From Cylicocyclus nassatus (lineage: Eukaryota > Nematoda > Chromadorea > Rhabditida > Strongylidae), in the NCBI GenBank assembly GCA_958299035.1, contig CATQJL010000001.1, positions 23,083,898 through 23,147,897 on the forward strand: a stretch of 64,000 nucleotides of DNA, in the 5' to 3' direction. Below the pieces are notes generated by a model, which searched no databases, was not told where the DNA came from, and saw only the letters and a program-made list of their open reading frames with translations. Positions 46,111-57,272 of the stretch are shown in pieces; position 1 is the stretch's first letter, and each line of letters opens with the position of its first letter. The translations under genes and the position numbers were made by a program.

Positions 46111-46405
46111 CCTGGGTGTTGAAGGGAGCGGCTCCACAAAATTTAACATTCATCTGATATGGTAGACTGCTTACACCCATATTTGGAAACAGAGCAAGTC
46201 TAGCTCACAGCATGCTGCTCTCGCCCAAATAAACTCCCGCATGCCCGCGCGCAAGCCCTTCTTACACATGTTTGGACGAGATGGTGATTTTCCTCCCACC
46301 GTCGGAGGCTATGCCGCATTGTTATAGCTATTCGCAACATTCTGCATTTTCAACCTTAGCGGAAACTGTTCCACTCGTCCAAAGTCAAAATGGAAGGCCT
46401 TCGGT
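45740..46405. other. Stretch present only in copy B
   Basis: In copy A 'agagatgcag' at 20026-20035 is followed within a few bases by 'ccattgtcgcgctttctaac'. The extra 660 bases in B hold satellite-related units at the left and unassigned sequence at the right. Confidence 0.5.
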
Positions 46406-47023
46406 GCTGGCACTGCCATTTTCGCGCTCTCTAACATGGATTTTTAAAATCAGCGCATTTTATCACCTTAGATGAGGAGAAAAATCTAGGTTGGAGGTTT
46501 TGAATTGACTCGAAATTCCTCACTGGAGATGGTTGGAAAAATTTGGAGAGATTCTTGGAAGGAACTGAGAAACTGAATTAGTTTCATGTTGCCCAGAACA
46601 CGCCGATTATTGCGATGGGGTAGCGCAAGTGAATTCCGCCATGACTCTTCCTCGGCTCTTTATCTTTATGATTGGAAAAATCCCAATTTAAAGAACTCTT
46701 TGAAGTTCTAGAAAGGTGGTTTTCTCAATGAAAATTGATGCAGGTTTTGAAAAATATTTTTGTAGTATACACCGCTGTTATGGATATTCTGCTAATTAAA
46801 CAATTCTCACGTAACTTGTTAGGAAAACATCACTTACATTCTGTTTGTGCGAGAGGGAGGAAAAAAATTTCTAGTTCTTGTAAATAATTTATTTGAGGGG
46901 GAATTTGGGTAAGAGGGTTTAGTACTTGAGAAATGTCGATTTTCGCAAAAATCTCATAGGTGAGAGATCTGCTATTCTTTGCTTCTTTGCAGACCATTTC
47001 TTGGAAATGGGTTTTCACCTATA

Positions 47024-47865
47024 TTAGTTTGCTGCATAAGTTCTGTCCGTTTTTTTGCTTTATGTTTGAAGCAGCTGGTCTAAGAGAATTTCATCTCTGA
47101 TGCAGTGATGTTAGTATCATTGTAAAGAGCTTTCCCTGCTCTTTCTATATCAGATTTCAATGAATTTCCTAGTGTTCCATGATTTCAAGCCTGAAATCAA
47201 TAAAAAAAAGTGGCCGAGGTACGTTCCCTTAGGAATATGTCCTTGTGAGGAAATCTCCAGAATGCGCCCTTCGAGTCAAGTTCTTTCATTGGCTGCGGAG
47301 TAAGAGTGTAGAAAGCTAGTATATGCAAAAGTTCGGTTCCACGAAGAGAACGTCTTGCTGGTAAAATTTATCGTCGAACATTGATTTTATTGCAAGCAAG
47401 AGCTAGCAGGGCCCATTCACCAGTCCTTTTCGGCGCTCACGTCAGTTGTAAAATTTTCAAATTTGTAAAAAGGCATGCACACTTATGCTGAAGCGAGGTC
47501 AAAAAGTGGCTTCTTTTTTGCTCGGTCAAAAATTGCTCGGTAGCGCAGACCATATGAGTTTTTTAATGTTGCAAAATAATCTACGAAAATTTCTCTATTT
47601 ATCCATTGTTGGATAAGATGTTCATCACTTCTCGTAAGGGAGCGTTGCCATGTCAAAAGACAGTCTGAAGAAAAACGCTGTGAAGTTTTTGCATTCTTGC
47701 TTCTTTCTTAACAAGGATTTGCGCAAGTCTCAATATATATTTCATAGCCAAAGAACTGCTCAACACATAAAAACTAAGATCTTGGAAAAAAGTTGACTTT
47801 GAAAGAAGTTACGGCGTTTTGAACTCAAAAAATTCAAATCGGACAGAACTTATGCAGCAACCTAA
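47024..47865. mobile_element. 842-base mariner-like MITE, only in copy B
   Basis: Ends 'ttagtttgctgcataagttc' and 'gaacttatgcagcaacctaa' are inverted with one mismatch, flanked by TA (47022-47023 and 47866-47867). Copy A has the empty site ('cacatatagatctt' near 20698). TTAGGTTG-type ends fit the mariner group. No transposase. Confidence 0.88.
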
Positions 47866-48428
47866 TAGATCTTAGAAAAGGAGTGAAAATGGAAATAACT
47901 GTAGTCACAGCTAGACGGCTAACAATATATGTGCTCCGACCCATCTTCTGGTGACATCGAGGGCCGCCATCTAATCATCTTTTATGGGAGCGAAAATACA
48001 TTATTTACATGAGCGAAAACATTATTTACACTTTAAAAGATTAAAACGTGAACTGACCTCTGCATGATTGCAATTTGAATAATGTTAAGACAGCAATTCT
48101 GTTTCGCTGATGTACAGAATTATTTTCCAATAAACAATAATGATAACGGTGATAAATAACGAATCATACGTTTCTTAAGGTTGATACCTCAATATTCGTC
48201 AGAGTTTGCGATGTTTGCTAGATGGCACCAAAAAAGCAGGAGGATAAATAACACTGTTTTCAACAATGACGAGAAAGTCATTCTCCTTGACAGGAGGATT
48301 GTCTCTGTCTTCGCCACGCAAACGATTATTAGCTTTGTTGACTAGCGTAGTTGGAAGATGGTTTCGGAGATTGTTTGTTAGGGCTTATTGCGTCACTTCT
48401 GGGCTCGCACTGGTTTTTAAGCGAATGT

Positions 48429-49939
48429 CAGTGAGTGTTTCAAAAATTTGTGGCCAAGTACTTCAACTGCGAATATTAACTCATTTTTTGCTATACAGGG
48501 TGTCCCAAAAAAATGTGCCTACTGTTTGATTGTTAATAACTCTGTTGTAACGAAGTCTTTCGAAAAGCTTTAGGTACCGTTTTGTAGAGCGAGGTTGAAC
48601 TTAGATTTACTGTACGGAACGAATCATCGATCGCTCTTCATTACTGTATAATTACGGTACGAACTTCCAGCATATGGAACCATTGTGAAATATACCACCC
48701 AATGAAATTTTTTCCAAAAAATCTGAAAAATTGTGTACTAAGGTTTTCGCGCATGCTAATTCCAGCTAACAACTTTTTACAAGTGTTTTCAGCTTTTTTG
48801 ACGGTGTAATTACATTTGTGACAAATGCTGGAAATTGACTGATAACGAATTACAGGGGATAACTTTGGAAAGAAGCACCACAGTAAAATGGGAATATCAA
48901 ATTCGGAAACAGCGGCTCCCATTACCGTAGTATAAGGGTTTTTGGCTTGTTCGGTCTTGTTCCGAGGCAGACTATAGCCTCCAGCGGCCTAAAATCCTTG
49001 TCGAAGTTCGTACCGTAATTATACAGTAATGAAGAGCGATCGATGATTCGCTTTATACAGCAAATCTAAGTTTGACCTCGCTGTACAAAACGGTACCTAA
49101 AGCTTCTCGAAACACTTCACTATAAGAGAGTTATTTACAATCAAACAGTAGGCACATTTTTTTGGGACACCCTGTATGTGTTTGCTAAATCTAGAAACCT
49201 CTGAGTCAACAAGGAAAAATATTTTGCCTCAAGTTGCTTCAAGGAATTTGAAAGCAAACAAATTTTTCAGCTTCCTTTAAGAGGCGGGAGAATGATTATC
49301 TGAGTTATTCTACTTTTTTTCATTTTGCTGCAAATATCCTAATTTCACACTTTTTTTATATAACGAAAGTTCCTCTGCAACTTGCGAACAAAAGTTTTTT
49401 CATGTGCGAAATTACAGCAGACATTTGTGGCACAAGTTTGCTTTGAAATTTTTTTGCTCTAAAAAATTTTGGAATTTCTATTTTAACATGTGTTTGTAGC
49501 GCAGCTCTCTGGTCTTCACTGTATTGATTTTCAGAAATTTTTCACGCTTGTGAAGGTTTCAAAAATGGATTATAAAAATTTCGGTGCTGAATTTGTTGAC
49601 GAAAAAATGAAACTGGATCTTTTGTATTTCAAGGCACGGTATTTTAAAACAAACTTACTTCTACGAAAATAAAAGCACATGTGAAAAACCTTAAAAAAAG
49701 GCTTTTAGAGGGTATACCAATTTTTCTGGAATTATGTTTCTTTCTTTGTAACAAGGAAACGTGTCAAGGAAAATGGTTTGGTATACTGATATGTTTCGAT
49801 CTAAAAAAACTATAAAAGCACAAGAAAACCTGGTTTCAAGGAAGTAATGGTACCTAGGTCTGATGGGCACAATAAAACAAAAAGCGCGTCAAAATTCGAA
49901 TTAAAAGTACTTTAGACCACCTACTTTTCAAACACCCTG
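48429..49939. mobile_element. Larger TIR element, only in copy B, carrying a nested MITE
   Basis: Left end 'cagtgagtgtttcaaaaatt' and right end 'acttttcaaacaccctg' pair imperfectly and extend to 'aagtactt' on both sides. Copy A is uninterrupted here ('gatactcataagtgg' near 21290). About 830 bases remain after removal of the nested 48496-49174 element. The open frame 49490-49672 shows no transposase motif. Confidence 0.65.
48496..49174. mobile_element. 679-base TA-flanked MITE
   Basis: Ends 'cagggtgtcccaaaaaaatg' and 'catttttttgggacaccctg' are perfect inverted repeats, flanked by TA (48494-48495 and 49175-49176). Same family as 31522-32202 and nearly the same length. Long inner inverted stretches also pair ('gcgatcgatgattcg' type). 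Confidence 0.9.
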
Positions 49940-51870
49940 TACATACATAAGTGGCTGGGTGATATCGTACTTTTCAACATTCTTCATTTTATTGACGTCA
50001 AATGAGCCAATAAATAAAGAACAAAAATGTGCTCCTATTATGAAACTCTGTGCGCTTTCGAGCAATGGGCATCATGTGTTACTGATTTGTGTGACAACTA
50101 GGTAGAGGTGAGTAAGCTCGTTTCTTCATTACCATGCAAGTCATGCCTGAAAATGCAGTAAGTGTCAAGCTCAACTCTTTGCTCTCCTTTACGCTTTACT
50201 CACATATTATACTAAACATAGTATTAATTCCATTTTTGTGATAGGGGGGGGGGGTATTGAAACAATCACTGATGTTTATACGCCTGTTTCCATATCGAAG
50301 CATTAGTTTTCATTTACTTTCATCAATCTTCCATTCCTATAAGGTGCCAGTCTTTCAACACAAATGTGGAGTCCCACCATCAATCATGTGCAGAGTCAAG
50401 CGTGGGGTGTGGCATGCCACACCTGGTGTCGTATCGAGGGAGGGGGAGGGCGGAGCTTGTTATCGAGGTGGTTCTGATAGCGATAACATAATATTCGTTA
50501 ACATCGTCGAATAGGCTCATTGAACAAGATGCTTGCATGTTTGTAATCAGCATGTGATATAACCCTGTGGGCCTTCCAGCGAATCCTGAGGTTTCCAAAT
50601 TTTGAGCCACCCAATGAGATGGCCGTTTTCGAATGTGCTACCTTTGTTCCAAAGGTAAGTCAACTACTTCTTTAGCACTCAATACAAAGAAATGGAAATC
50701 CCACTTCATAAAGCTTTCAAACTAAGGAATTTAGAGCAAGCCACAATCTCATTTATTCTATTTATCGCTTTCAGCATTTCAGATTTGAGAAAACCAATCA
50801 GGCTCAAATCACACCTGCTGAATTACGAAGCTTAGATTATCAGGCACAATTATTCTTGTCGCCTTCTTTCGCGATTTACATAATAGCGGAGTCTTAGTAT
50901 GTTAGCGTGACCCAATATTTCGCAGTATTTTCTATTTTGCATAGGTAAGAGAAAACGACTATATCTTTCTATAGAAGGAACGAATTTGAATGAAATTCCT
51001 GCTGAGTAAAGAAGAAAATTAAGCAATAGCAACGGTATGAAAAATGCGGATATATCGATGGTTTAGAGGTTAGAGGTAAGTTAATGGGGTGCGGCAGAAC
51101 TCTGAAAAAGCTGTGGCTGCCAAAGCTTTCTTGGAGTTGTGCGACATACTAACTCACTTCCAAAGAAAATTTCAGCAAACATTTTACATACCGGCCAAAA
51201 TCTCGTAGTTTTCGCAGAAAGCGATAGTTACTGGAGGCACAACAACTGTAAGCGAAATATGGGGCAAACGAGATTTTGGCTAGCTCCTAATTCCACAGTC
51301 TGTTGGTTGTTTGAAGCATGATTCATGGTGTGGGCAAATAGGGAGCACTGCTTTGTATTTACCAAAAACGTAGCTAGTTCGCCATTTAAAGTTAACTACA
51401 TTTGTAAATGACCATTTCACTTGAGTGGCCCAGTATCAGACTCTCAGAAATTGCTAAAACTTGGCCCACAGGGGTTATTTGATATGATAATTACCAAATA
51501 TGTTACTAATTATGCTTGGTGGAGTCTTTATGTTATGCCTAGGTAGGCTAAAGAACATGTAGGGTTGAGGTATCGAGACAGAACTTAGAGGGGGTCGTAC
51601 CCGGAGCTTGTATGCCACACCTCTTGCTCGACCTTGTTTGCGTGTCCAAACACATGACGTTTATCTTATATTTTAAATTTTGCCCATGCGTTATGCACTC
51701 ATAAGGTTTCGTCAGAAATCCTAATCTCCAGATTTTTGTTTCTCTCAAGGGCCACAGTTGGTATATTACTACTTCTTGAAGCCCGCTTTTGAAGCGGAGG
51801 AGTGCGAGGAAGGGGAGTTTCGCAAGCTTCCCCCTTTCCCCGTCCAGCCCACCGCTTCACTTTTGAGCGT

Positions 51871-52658
51871 TCTTGGTCTACTTCCGCGAAATTGCAAACG
51901 GCCACATTCTTTCCTCCAAAAACCTTTTATCTCAAACTTGGTAAACTAGTGTGGCTGCCTTTGATACATATGTATATGTAAGTCTATGTCTAAAACAGCT
52001 AGTTTTCTGTTGTCCACACTCGGACACCGCAAGCGTATCATCAAAAGAAGCTGAAAATTATTTGCATGCGTCGTATTCAGATCTGACATAGTAAGGCTGT
52101 TCATGTGACTCAACCTCCCACCATTAATTGATAATTCTAGAAAAATCAGTAGAATCAGTGCAATGAGTGCAACTGCATGAGCTGTTCAATAATCTTTATG
52201 GATGGTTTTGAACAGCCCACTTAACATTTACAGAATTTCTTGTGTTCCCTACCGGAGTTTTCTTTCCAGAAACTGAAATAGAATTTTTTCTTTCAAATTG
52301 ATGTTAGAATATACGATCTTCGAAAAAGTGTTTGTGCGCCTGTAGCTGGATCGTTTCATTGCTACTGATGCTGAGTTTACTGTGATTGTAATAGGTGCTT
52401 TCTCGTGGTTGTTTGAGCCCCCCCCTCTTGCTTGATTAGTCCCTATTAGCTACCTTTGAGGTTCCAACCGTACGCACATATTGTTTGCCTTGTGACAGTA
52501 GGTTGGATGAAAACTGGCACATGCCTTTATTTCTGTGGTGCCAAACTACCATTGAGTCAGAGATTCTTCTTATAATTTACAAAAATATCGTAAGCTGGTG
52601 AAACTGGAACTATAGGAAATATAGGCCTATAGGCGCACCATATTGTCCGAAGTTGCAG
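51871..52658. other. Unassigned sequence right of copy B
   Basis: No exon, RNA gene or repeat recognised. Confidence 0.45.
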
Positions 52659-52810
52659 GACACGACAATCTATTTTGGAAATTAATAAGTGAAAGGAGCT
52701 TGTGCTACTTCGGCAAAACTCAAAAATACTTTTCCTTTATTAAAGTAGATGTGGGATTTGTTGGTGAACGAAAATGTTATGACTACTCCTCTATTTGCTC
52801 ACCAAGGGTA
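52659..52810 (+). CDS. Possible upstream exon of the FkbM-type methyltransferase gene
   Basis: An open frame after the candidate acceptor 'gaagttgcag' reads 'NLFWKLISERSLCYFGK' and 'VDVGFVGERKCYDYS'. Nematode FkbM-domain proteins often have 'FW.L......C' followed by 'vd.G..GE.KC..YS' before their cofactor-binding part. Strand and order fit the exons at 57085-58514. The following 'YS.GIG.D' and 'GADP' segments expected in the family were not found. End position is approximate. This exon could be unrelated. Confidence 0.35.
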
Positions 52811-53354
52811 CACTATCTGAAAGCTGATATCAGACGGGCATAACCTTAGAACCTCGGCAAAGAAGCTTTTGAAGTTCAAGTTTAGTTCATTATGAATGAA
52901 CGTGAATTTGCTCCCTCAAGTAATCCATGGATTGAAACAGATGCAATAGTTTTTTTTTCGAAATTTGATATACTTGAAGTAGATTGATTTCATTCAGAGT
53001 TATTGATCACAACTGAAAACACCGTTCAATCGATAGTGACCATAGTATCTTCTCGCTAGTTGCGAGTGACTTCAAGCATAGGCGAATCCCCGGGGTACGG
53101 CGAGCCCACATTGCAGATGTTTACGTTGAAAAATTTGTTGAACTTCCAGTCAGCATTACTTCTCGAACTCTCTAGTCATCAGAAACTGCCACACACATAC
53201 ACTTGATCAAGGGTCTGCAAGCAACAGGATACTAGACGACGTGACCATTCGTAACGAAAACACATTACAGATTATGTCTTGAAATGCTATCTGCAGAGCT
53301 GCTCTCTCTTTCTACGTGCTAAACACTTATCGAAAACAAGTTATGAAGCCGGTA

Positions 53355-53560
53355 CTTTTCCGTTATCCGACCCATTTTTTCGAACAAATTAATGCTTCTT
53401 TCTTGCACGTATTTGGTCCCAACTTCGTAGGAAAGAGGGTCAACGTTCTGCCACGTGTCAAGAAAAGACATTTGCATGCCATCTACAAGCTTAACAAGTT
53501 TTACCAATATTTTGTGTTGCCCTACCTAGCGACAAAAGTTCAAACTGTTTTTTAGTCAAT
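53355..53560. mobile_element. Half-copy of the CTTTTCCG MITE
   Basis: Starts with 'cttttccgttatccgaccca' and matches the reverse complement of the right half of 43657-44362, including 'ttgccctacctagcgac' and 'ctgttttttagtcaat'. It ends beside the RTE fragment. Confidence 0.65.
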
Positions 53561-53732
53561 AATTACCCCATTGAAGAGCGGAAGGGAATTCTTCCGCTTA
53601 CCAACACCCGTGCAAATGCCTGTTGTTCCCACTGGAGAAGTACCACCAGGATTCTACCTGTTGAAGTGCGTACCGCGATACAGACCATGAAGACGTCCCG
53701 GCTCTAGAATCAGATCATCTTTCGTCGAACTT

Positions 53733-54130
53733 TTGCGAGCCGGGGGACACCGTCTACACGAGGTTCTAGCGTTGCATTTGACATCTTACCTTCAGAGGGA
53801 GAAGATTCCCGACCATGGAGAACATCGAGAACCGTCCTTCTTTTCAAGAAGGGCGAACGAGGATTTTCGGAACTACTGTCCAATATGCCTCCTGTGCTGT
53901 ACAAGCTTTTCACGAAGATTATCCTCGCTCGCATAGGGCACTGGATGAAGCCCAACCCCAAGAACAAGCTGGATTCCGCAAGGGATCTAGCTGCATGGAA
54001 CATCCAGACGGTTTCGAGGGTCATAGAAGTCTGCCGGGAATACCGACTGCCTCCAGTCCTAACACGTCGACTACGAGAAAGCCTTCGACAGCGTCGAACC
54101 GAACGCCATTCTGTCAGCGTTAGTCGATCA
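53733..54130 (+). pseudogene. RTE reverse transcriptase, fingers region, frameshifted
   Basis: Three overlapping frames each carry a piece: 'AGGHRLHEVLALHLTSYLQR', then 'VLYKLFTKIILARIGHW', then 'WNIQTVSRVIEVCREYRLPP'. Small deletions separate them, for example where 'LVLT.VDYEKAFD' would be expected near 54060. These breaks make the copy non-autonomous. Confidence 0.85.
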
Positions 54131-54773
54131 AGGAGTGGACCCAGCTTACGTGAAGACACTAGCCGACTGCTACAAGGACTGTACAGCAACGATGCAGCTA
54201 TTCCATCGCCCCCTAACCATTCCAATTGGGAAGAGGGTTCGACAAGGCGACACTATTTCGCCGAAGCTGTTCACCGCGGCCTTGCAGTGGGTGATGAAGT
54301 CACTAGACTGGGAAGAGAGAGGCATACGAGTTGATGGGAGATTCCTATCCAACCTTCGTTTTGCGGATGACATCGTCCTTTTCTCGAGTAGTATCACTGA
54401 AGCAGAGGCGATGCTAAAGGAACTAAACGAAGTAAGGAAGAAGATCGGACTGCGAATAAATCGGAAGAAGACTCAGTTCATGAAGAACGCCCCTTGCGAA
54501 GATGCAGAAATGGAATTGGAAGGCACCCCTATCATGGAGACGTCTTCTTACGTGTATCTCGGACGTTCGATGAACATGGAGAACGACTTGAGGGAAGAAC
54601 TTAACAGGAGAAGAAGAGCAGCCTGGGCCGCCTTCGGGCCTCTGAAGGAAGCCACCGACCAACTGACGGACCCGGAGCTTCGTGCCCACCTGTTCGACTC
54701 AACCGTTCTCCCAGCGCTCTGCTACGCAGCTGAGACTTGGGCCGACACCGTAGCCACGTCGAAAGCTTTTTAA
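54063..54773 (+). pseudogene. RTE reverse transcriptase, palm and thumb
   Basis: A continuous frame through 'VDYEKAFDSVEPNAILSALV', 'PIGKRVRQGDTISPKLFTAA' and the catalytic 'FADDIVLF' (about 54356-54380), to 'ELNRRRRAAWAAFGPLKEA' and 'LCYAAETWADTVATSKAF', then a stop at 54771. A one-base shift continues the protein in the next segment. Palm residues are intact. Confidence 0.92.
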
Positions 54774-55213
54774 GGACCACCCACAGAGCGCTCGAGCGCA
54801 GTCTTCTGAAGATGACCCGACACAAGCAACATCTAGTCGGACTTCGCAGCACGGATATGAGAAGAATGTCCCGTCTTCGTGACCCAGCGGAATACGTTGC
54901 GAAAGCGAAACACCGATGGGCCGGTCACATAATGAGAAGAACGGACGATAGATGGACACTAAGAACATCTGAGTGGATTCCTCGCGAAGCCAAACGTCCT
55001 CGAGGAAGACCACCGACGAGATGGGCAGACGTGTTCGTGGAACGGATGGACCAGCTGAGAAATCAGCTGGATACGATTTTTGCCCCTGGAACTCGTGGAC
55101 GCAGCCACCGACGACGACCAAGAAGATCGTGGATGTCCGAAGCGAGGGACGGGGATCAATGGCGACTTCTTACTGGGGCCCGCACGTCACGTGAGGACGG
55201 GCCATTTAAGTAA
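54737..55213 (+). pseudogene. RTE C-terminal region
   Basis: Reads 'RTTHRALERSLLKMTRHKQH', 'DPAEYVAKAKHRWAGHIMRR', 'RPRGRPPTRWADVF' and 'REDGPFK' with a stop at 55213, the conserved C-terminal part found in RTE and related elements. It overlaps the previous frame by a frameshift near 54770. Confidence 0.9.
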
Positions 55214-55222
55214 GTAAGTAAA

Positions 55223-55550
55223 GTCCATGGCTTGTACATCAGCTTGTCAAACATATCCGCGACTTTGCAAAAAGTTTATCTACGGATCCAAATTTGCTGA
55301 TCAGAAGTTAAGTGAACCCGTTTCACGCGCAATTTCTAGCAGATCCATTTAACGGATCCGCTTGTGCTTTTGCACAATGGACTTTCCTGCTGCTAGGATG
55401 TGCTATGCAAAATTTGGGCTCAAGAGGTTGGCTGGAACTCTCTCTACGAATTTCGTAACGGACAGACAGACAGACAGACATACACACAAAAAAAAAACGT
55501 AAACAACCCTTAGCCCGTATTATAAGTTATGATAATAATACCGCTAGACC
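55223..55550 (-). mobile_element. Dispersed element with CAGA microsatellite, second copy
   Basis: Reverse-orientation relative of 21575-21900: shares 'cttgtcaaacatatccg', 'ggatccgcttgtgcttttgc', 'tttgggctcaagaggttggc', 'acgaatttcgtaacgga', the CAGA run (55460-55480) and 'aacccttagcccgtattata'. It starts exactly at the tail of the RTE fragment. Confidence 0.7.
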
Positions 55551-57084
55551 ATCCCTTTATGGTCATTCCATAAGCTCGTAGCGTATAAACCAACAAACTC
55601 ATCAATTTACAGTAAAAATTAATGGCCTGTAGAGCTCGGTCAGGGGAGATGATCTTTCCTGAGGTTTTCATGTGAGATTCGACCGCTCATTCTCCCATGC
55701 TATAAGGACGCAACATCACTCACCTGAGAAGTGAGCTATAGGTGCAGTTCGGCAGGGAGATGGTCTCTCTGCCGTATCATGGGAGATGATATAAGTGATG
55801 ATGTTTCTGTAGAAAAAGTGTGCTAAAGAGAAGTCTCAGAAGAAATTTTCGTAAGGCTCCTGAGTAACTTATTCATATTACATCTCAAAACAACTAATAA
55901 TGCAGACGAGATTGCGCAAAATTTCACAAATTCGGGGGACCTGCGGAGGAAAAGAATTGATGAACAGCCGCCGGATAATCAAGGTTTCTTGATAGCGACT
56001 TTTTTGTTAGTGACCCCTGTCAATGATTGCATGCCAATGCAGCAAAAATGACACTTGCCGATCTCGAGCCATGACCGCCTACGTTGCATGACAATCCTTA
56101 TGCATTTGACCGCACCCGCACAAACACTATTGCTGTTTATTCCTTGAGAACTTTTGCCATGTCTGCAAAAACGATCAACACTCAGATCGATAGCTTGCTG
56201 GACTGAGGCGCCAAGAGATCGACTCCGGTCCGCCTTAGGGGATATGCCCTGACGGGAGTTTCTACGGGCCAATCAAAATTATATTCCTCTTTGTAGCGCA
56301 CTGCCTTTTGCCACATTCCTGTCTGCTTTTGAATCTCAATTTTCCAAACGGCAGCGCGCCGGGTTCCAAGAAAGCCAACTAACTAGCGCTCAAACTACTT
56401 ACTGAAATCGAGGCATGTACCATTCATGGGGTTTGGTAGAGAGAGGAGCAATTGATAAACTGATAGAGCGAGATTTGGAGAGAACGTTAGGCACTGAAGT
56501 ACCTTCCAGTCAAATTGTGCAGAACAGTTTTGCCGTATGAGGCCACGTTTCGTCATGCAGATGAACTCATCGAATCCGTCTGTTAGGGTTTTTCTGCGGT
56601 AGGACGTGGTTTAGACGGTGCAGCTGGATTGCCTACGGTATGGTTGACCATTGCCTACTTGTACAGCAATTTACAGTGCAAGACGTCCTGCCCGTCCCTC
56701 GAAAAGACAAGTCTTGTTCAGCTCAGTCCCTGATCTTTTGTACCATCCAATCCTTTTTGTCTCATATTGATGTGCGAGCGCCACGTTCCATAATCGACGA
56801 AAAATCGCGCTTGTTTCCATGAGGAAAAATGCGCAAATGTCGAATCTGCTGCTTTTTGCCTTTCAAGATTTCCATCTTTGAAAGCTGCAAGATCCGAGTG
56901 ATTCAGCTTTCTACCGGCATCAGTAGACAAGCTTTAAAGAGCACAATCAACTCTTTTAATTGATATACGCATCTTGCAGCAAATCAACCGCTCCTCAAAG
57001 ATATGAAGACGAAAATGAAAACATTACGAACTTATGGAACGGCCTGATATGTACAATCAAAGTAAGATACATTTTCAAATTCAG
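55551..57084. other. Unassigned sequence before the methyltransferase exon
   Basis: Upstream exons of the FkbM gene would be expected in this interval or further left, but no segment matching the family was recognised. The opposing short frames (55979-56272, 56640-56930) show no domain. Confidence 0.45.
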
Positions 57085-57272
57085 GTTCCTACCGAGAAGT
57101 GGACGCTGTCAGTATAGATATGTTGACATTCCTTAGAGATATGGTTAATCGCACCGTTATTGACCATTTGATCATGGATAACGAAGGTCCGGAATTTGAT
57201 CTCTTACCTATGATAGCAGTCGACAATGTACTGGAAAGGAATGGTATAACAATATGTCAGATGAATGTGGAG
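57085..57272 (+). CDS. FkbM-type methyltransferase exon with 'DNEGPE' motif
   Basis: 188 bases. It starts with the last two bases of a codon and ends in phase 0 with GTG GAG. It includes 'REVDAVSIDMLTFLRDMV' and 'DNEGPEFDLLPMIAVDNVLE'. All frames and splice sites fit the downstream exon. Confidence 0.8.

Larger units (their letters stand above)
36815..51870. repeat. Segmental duplication, copy B
   Basis: Direct copy of 14385-24960, expanded to about 15 kb by private insertions at 37136-37508, 40013-40420, 40502-40918, 41748-43575, 43657-44362, 45740-46405, 47024-47865 and 48429-49939. It contains three fucosyltransferase exons. The right limit is set where similarity to copy A fades near 51870. 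Confidence 0.9.
53560..55222 (+). mobile_element. RTE-type non-LTR retrotransposon, 5'-truncated
   Basis: Reverse-transcriptase coding sequence in several broken frames, ending in an (AAGT)n tail at 55207-55222, as RTE elements do. The endonuclease domain is missing. Order seen: 'EVRTAIQTMKT'-like start near 53660, 'YCPICLL' region, 'QTVSRVIEVCREY', 'VDYEKAFDSVE', 'RQGDTISPKLFTAAL', 'FADDIVLFSS', 'KKIGLRINRKKTQF', 'YLGRSMN', then a C-terminal 'HRWAGHIMRRTDDRW' and 'DGDQWRLLTG'. It sits between the candidate methyltransferase exons and may lie in an intron. A second fragment is at 62829-63976. Confidence 0.92.
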
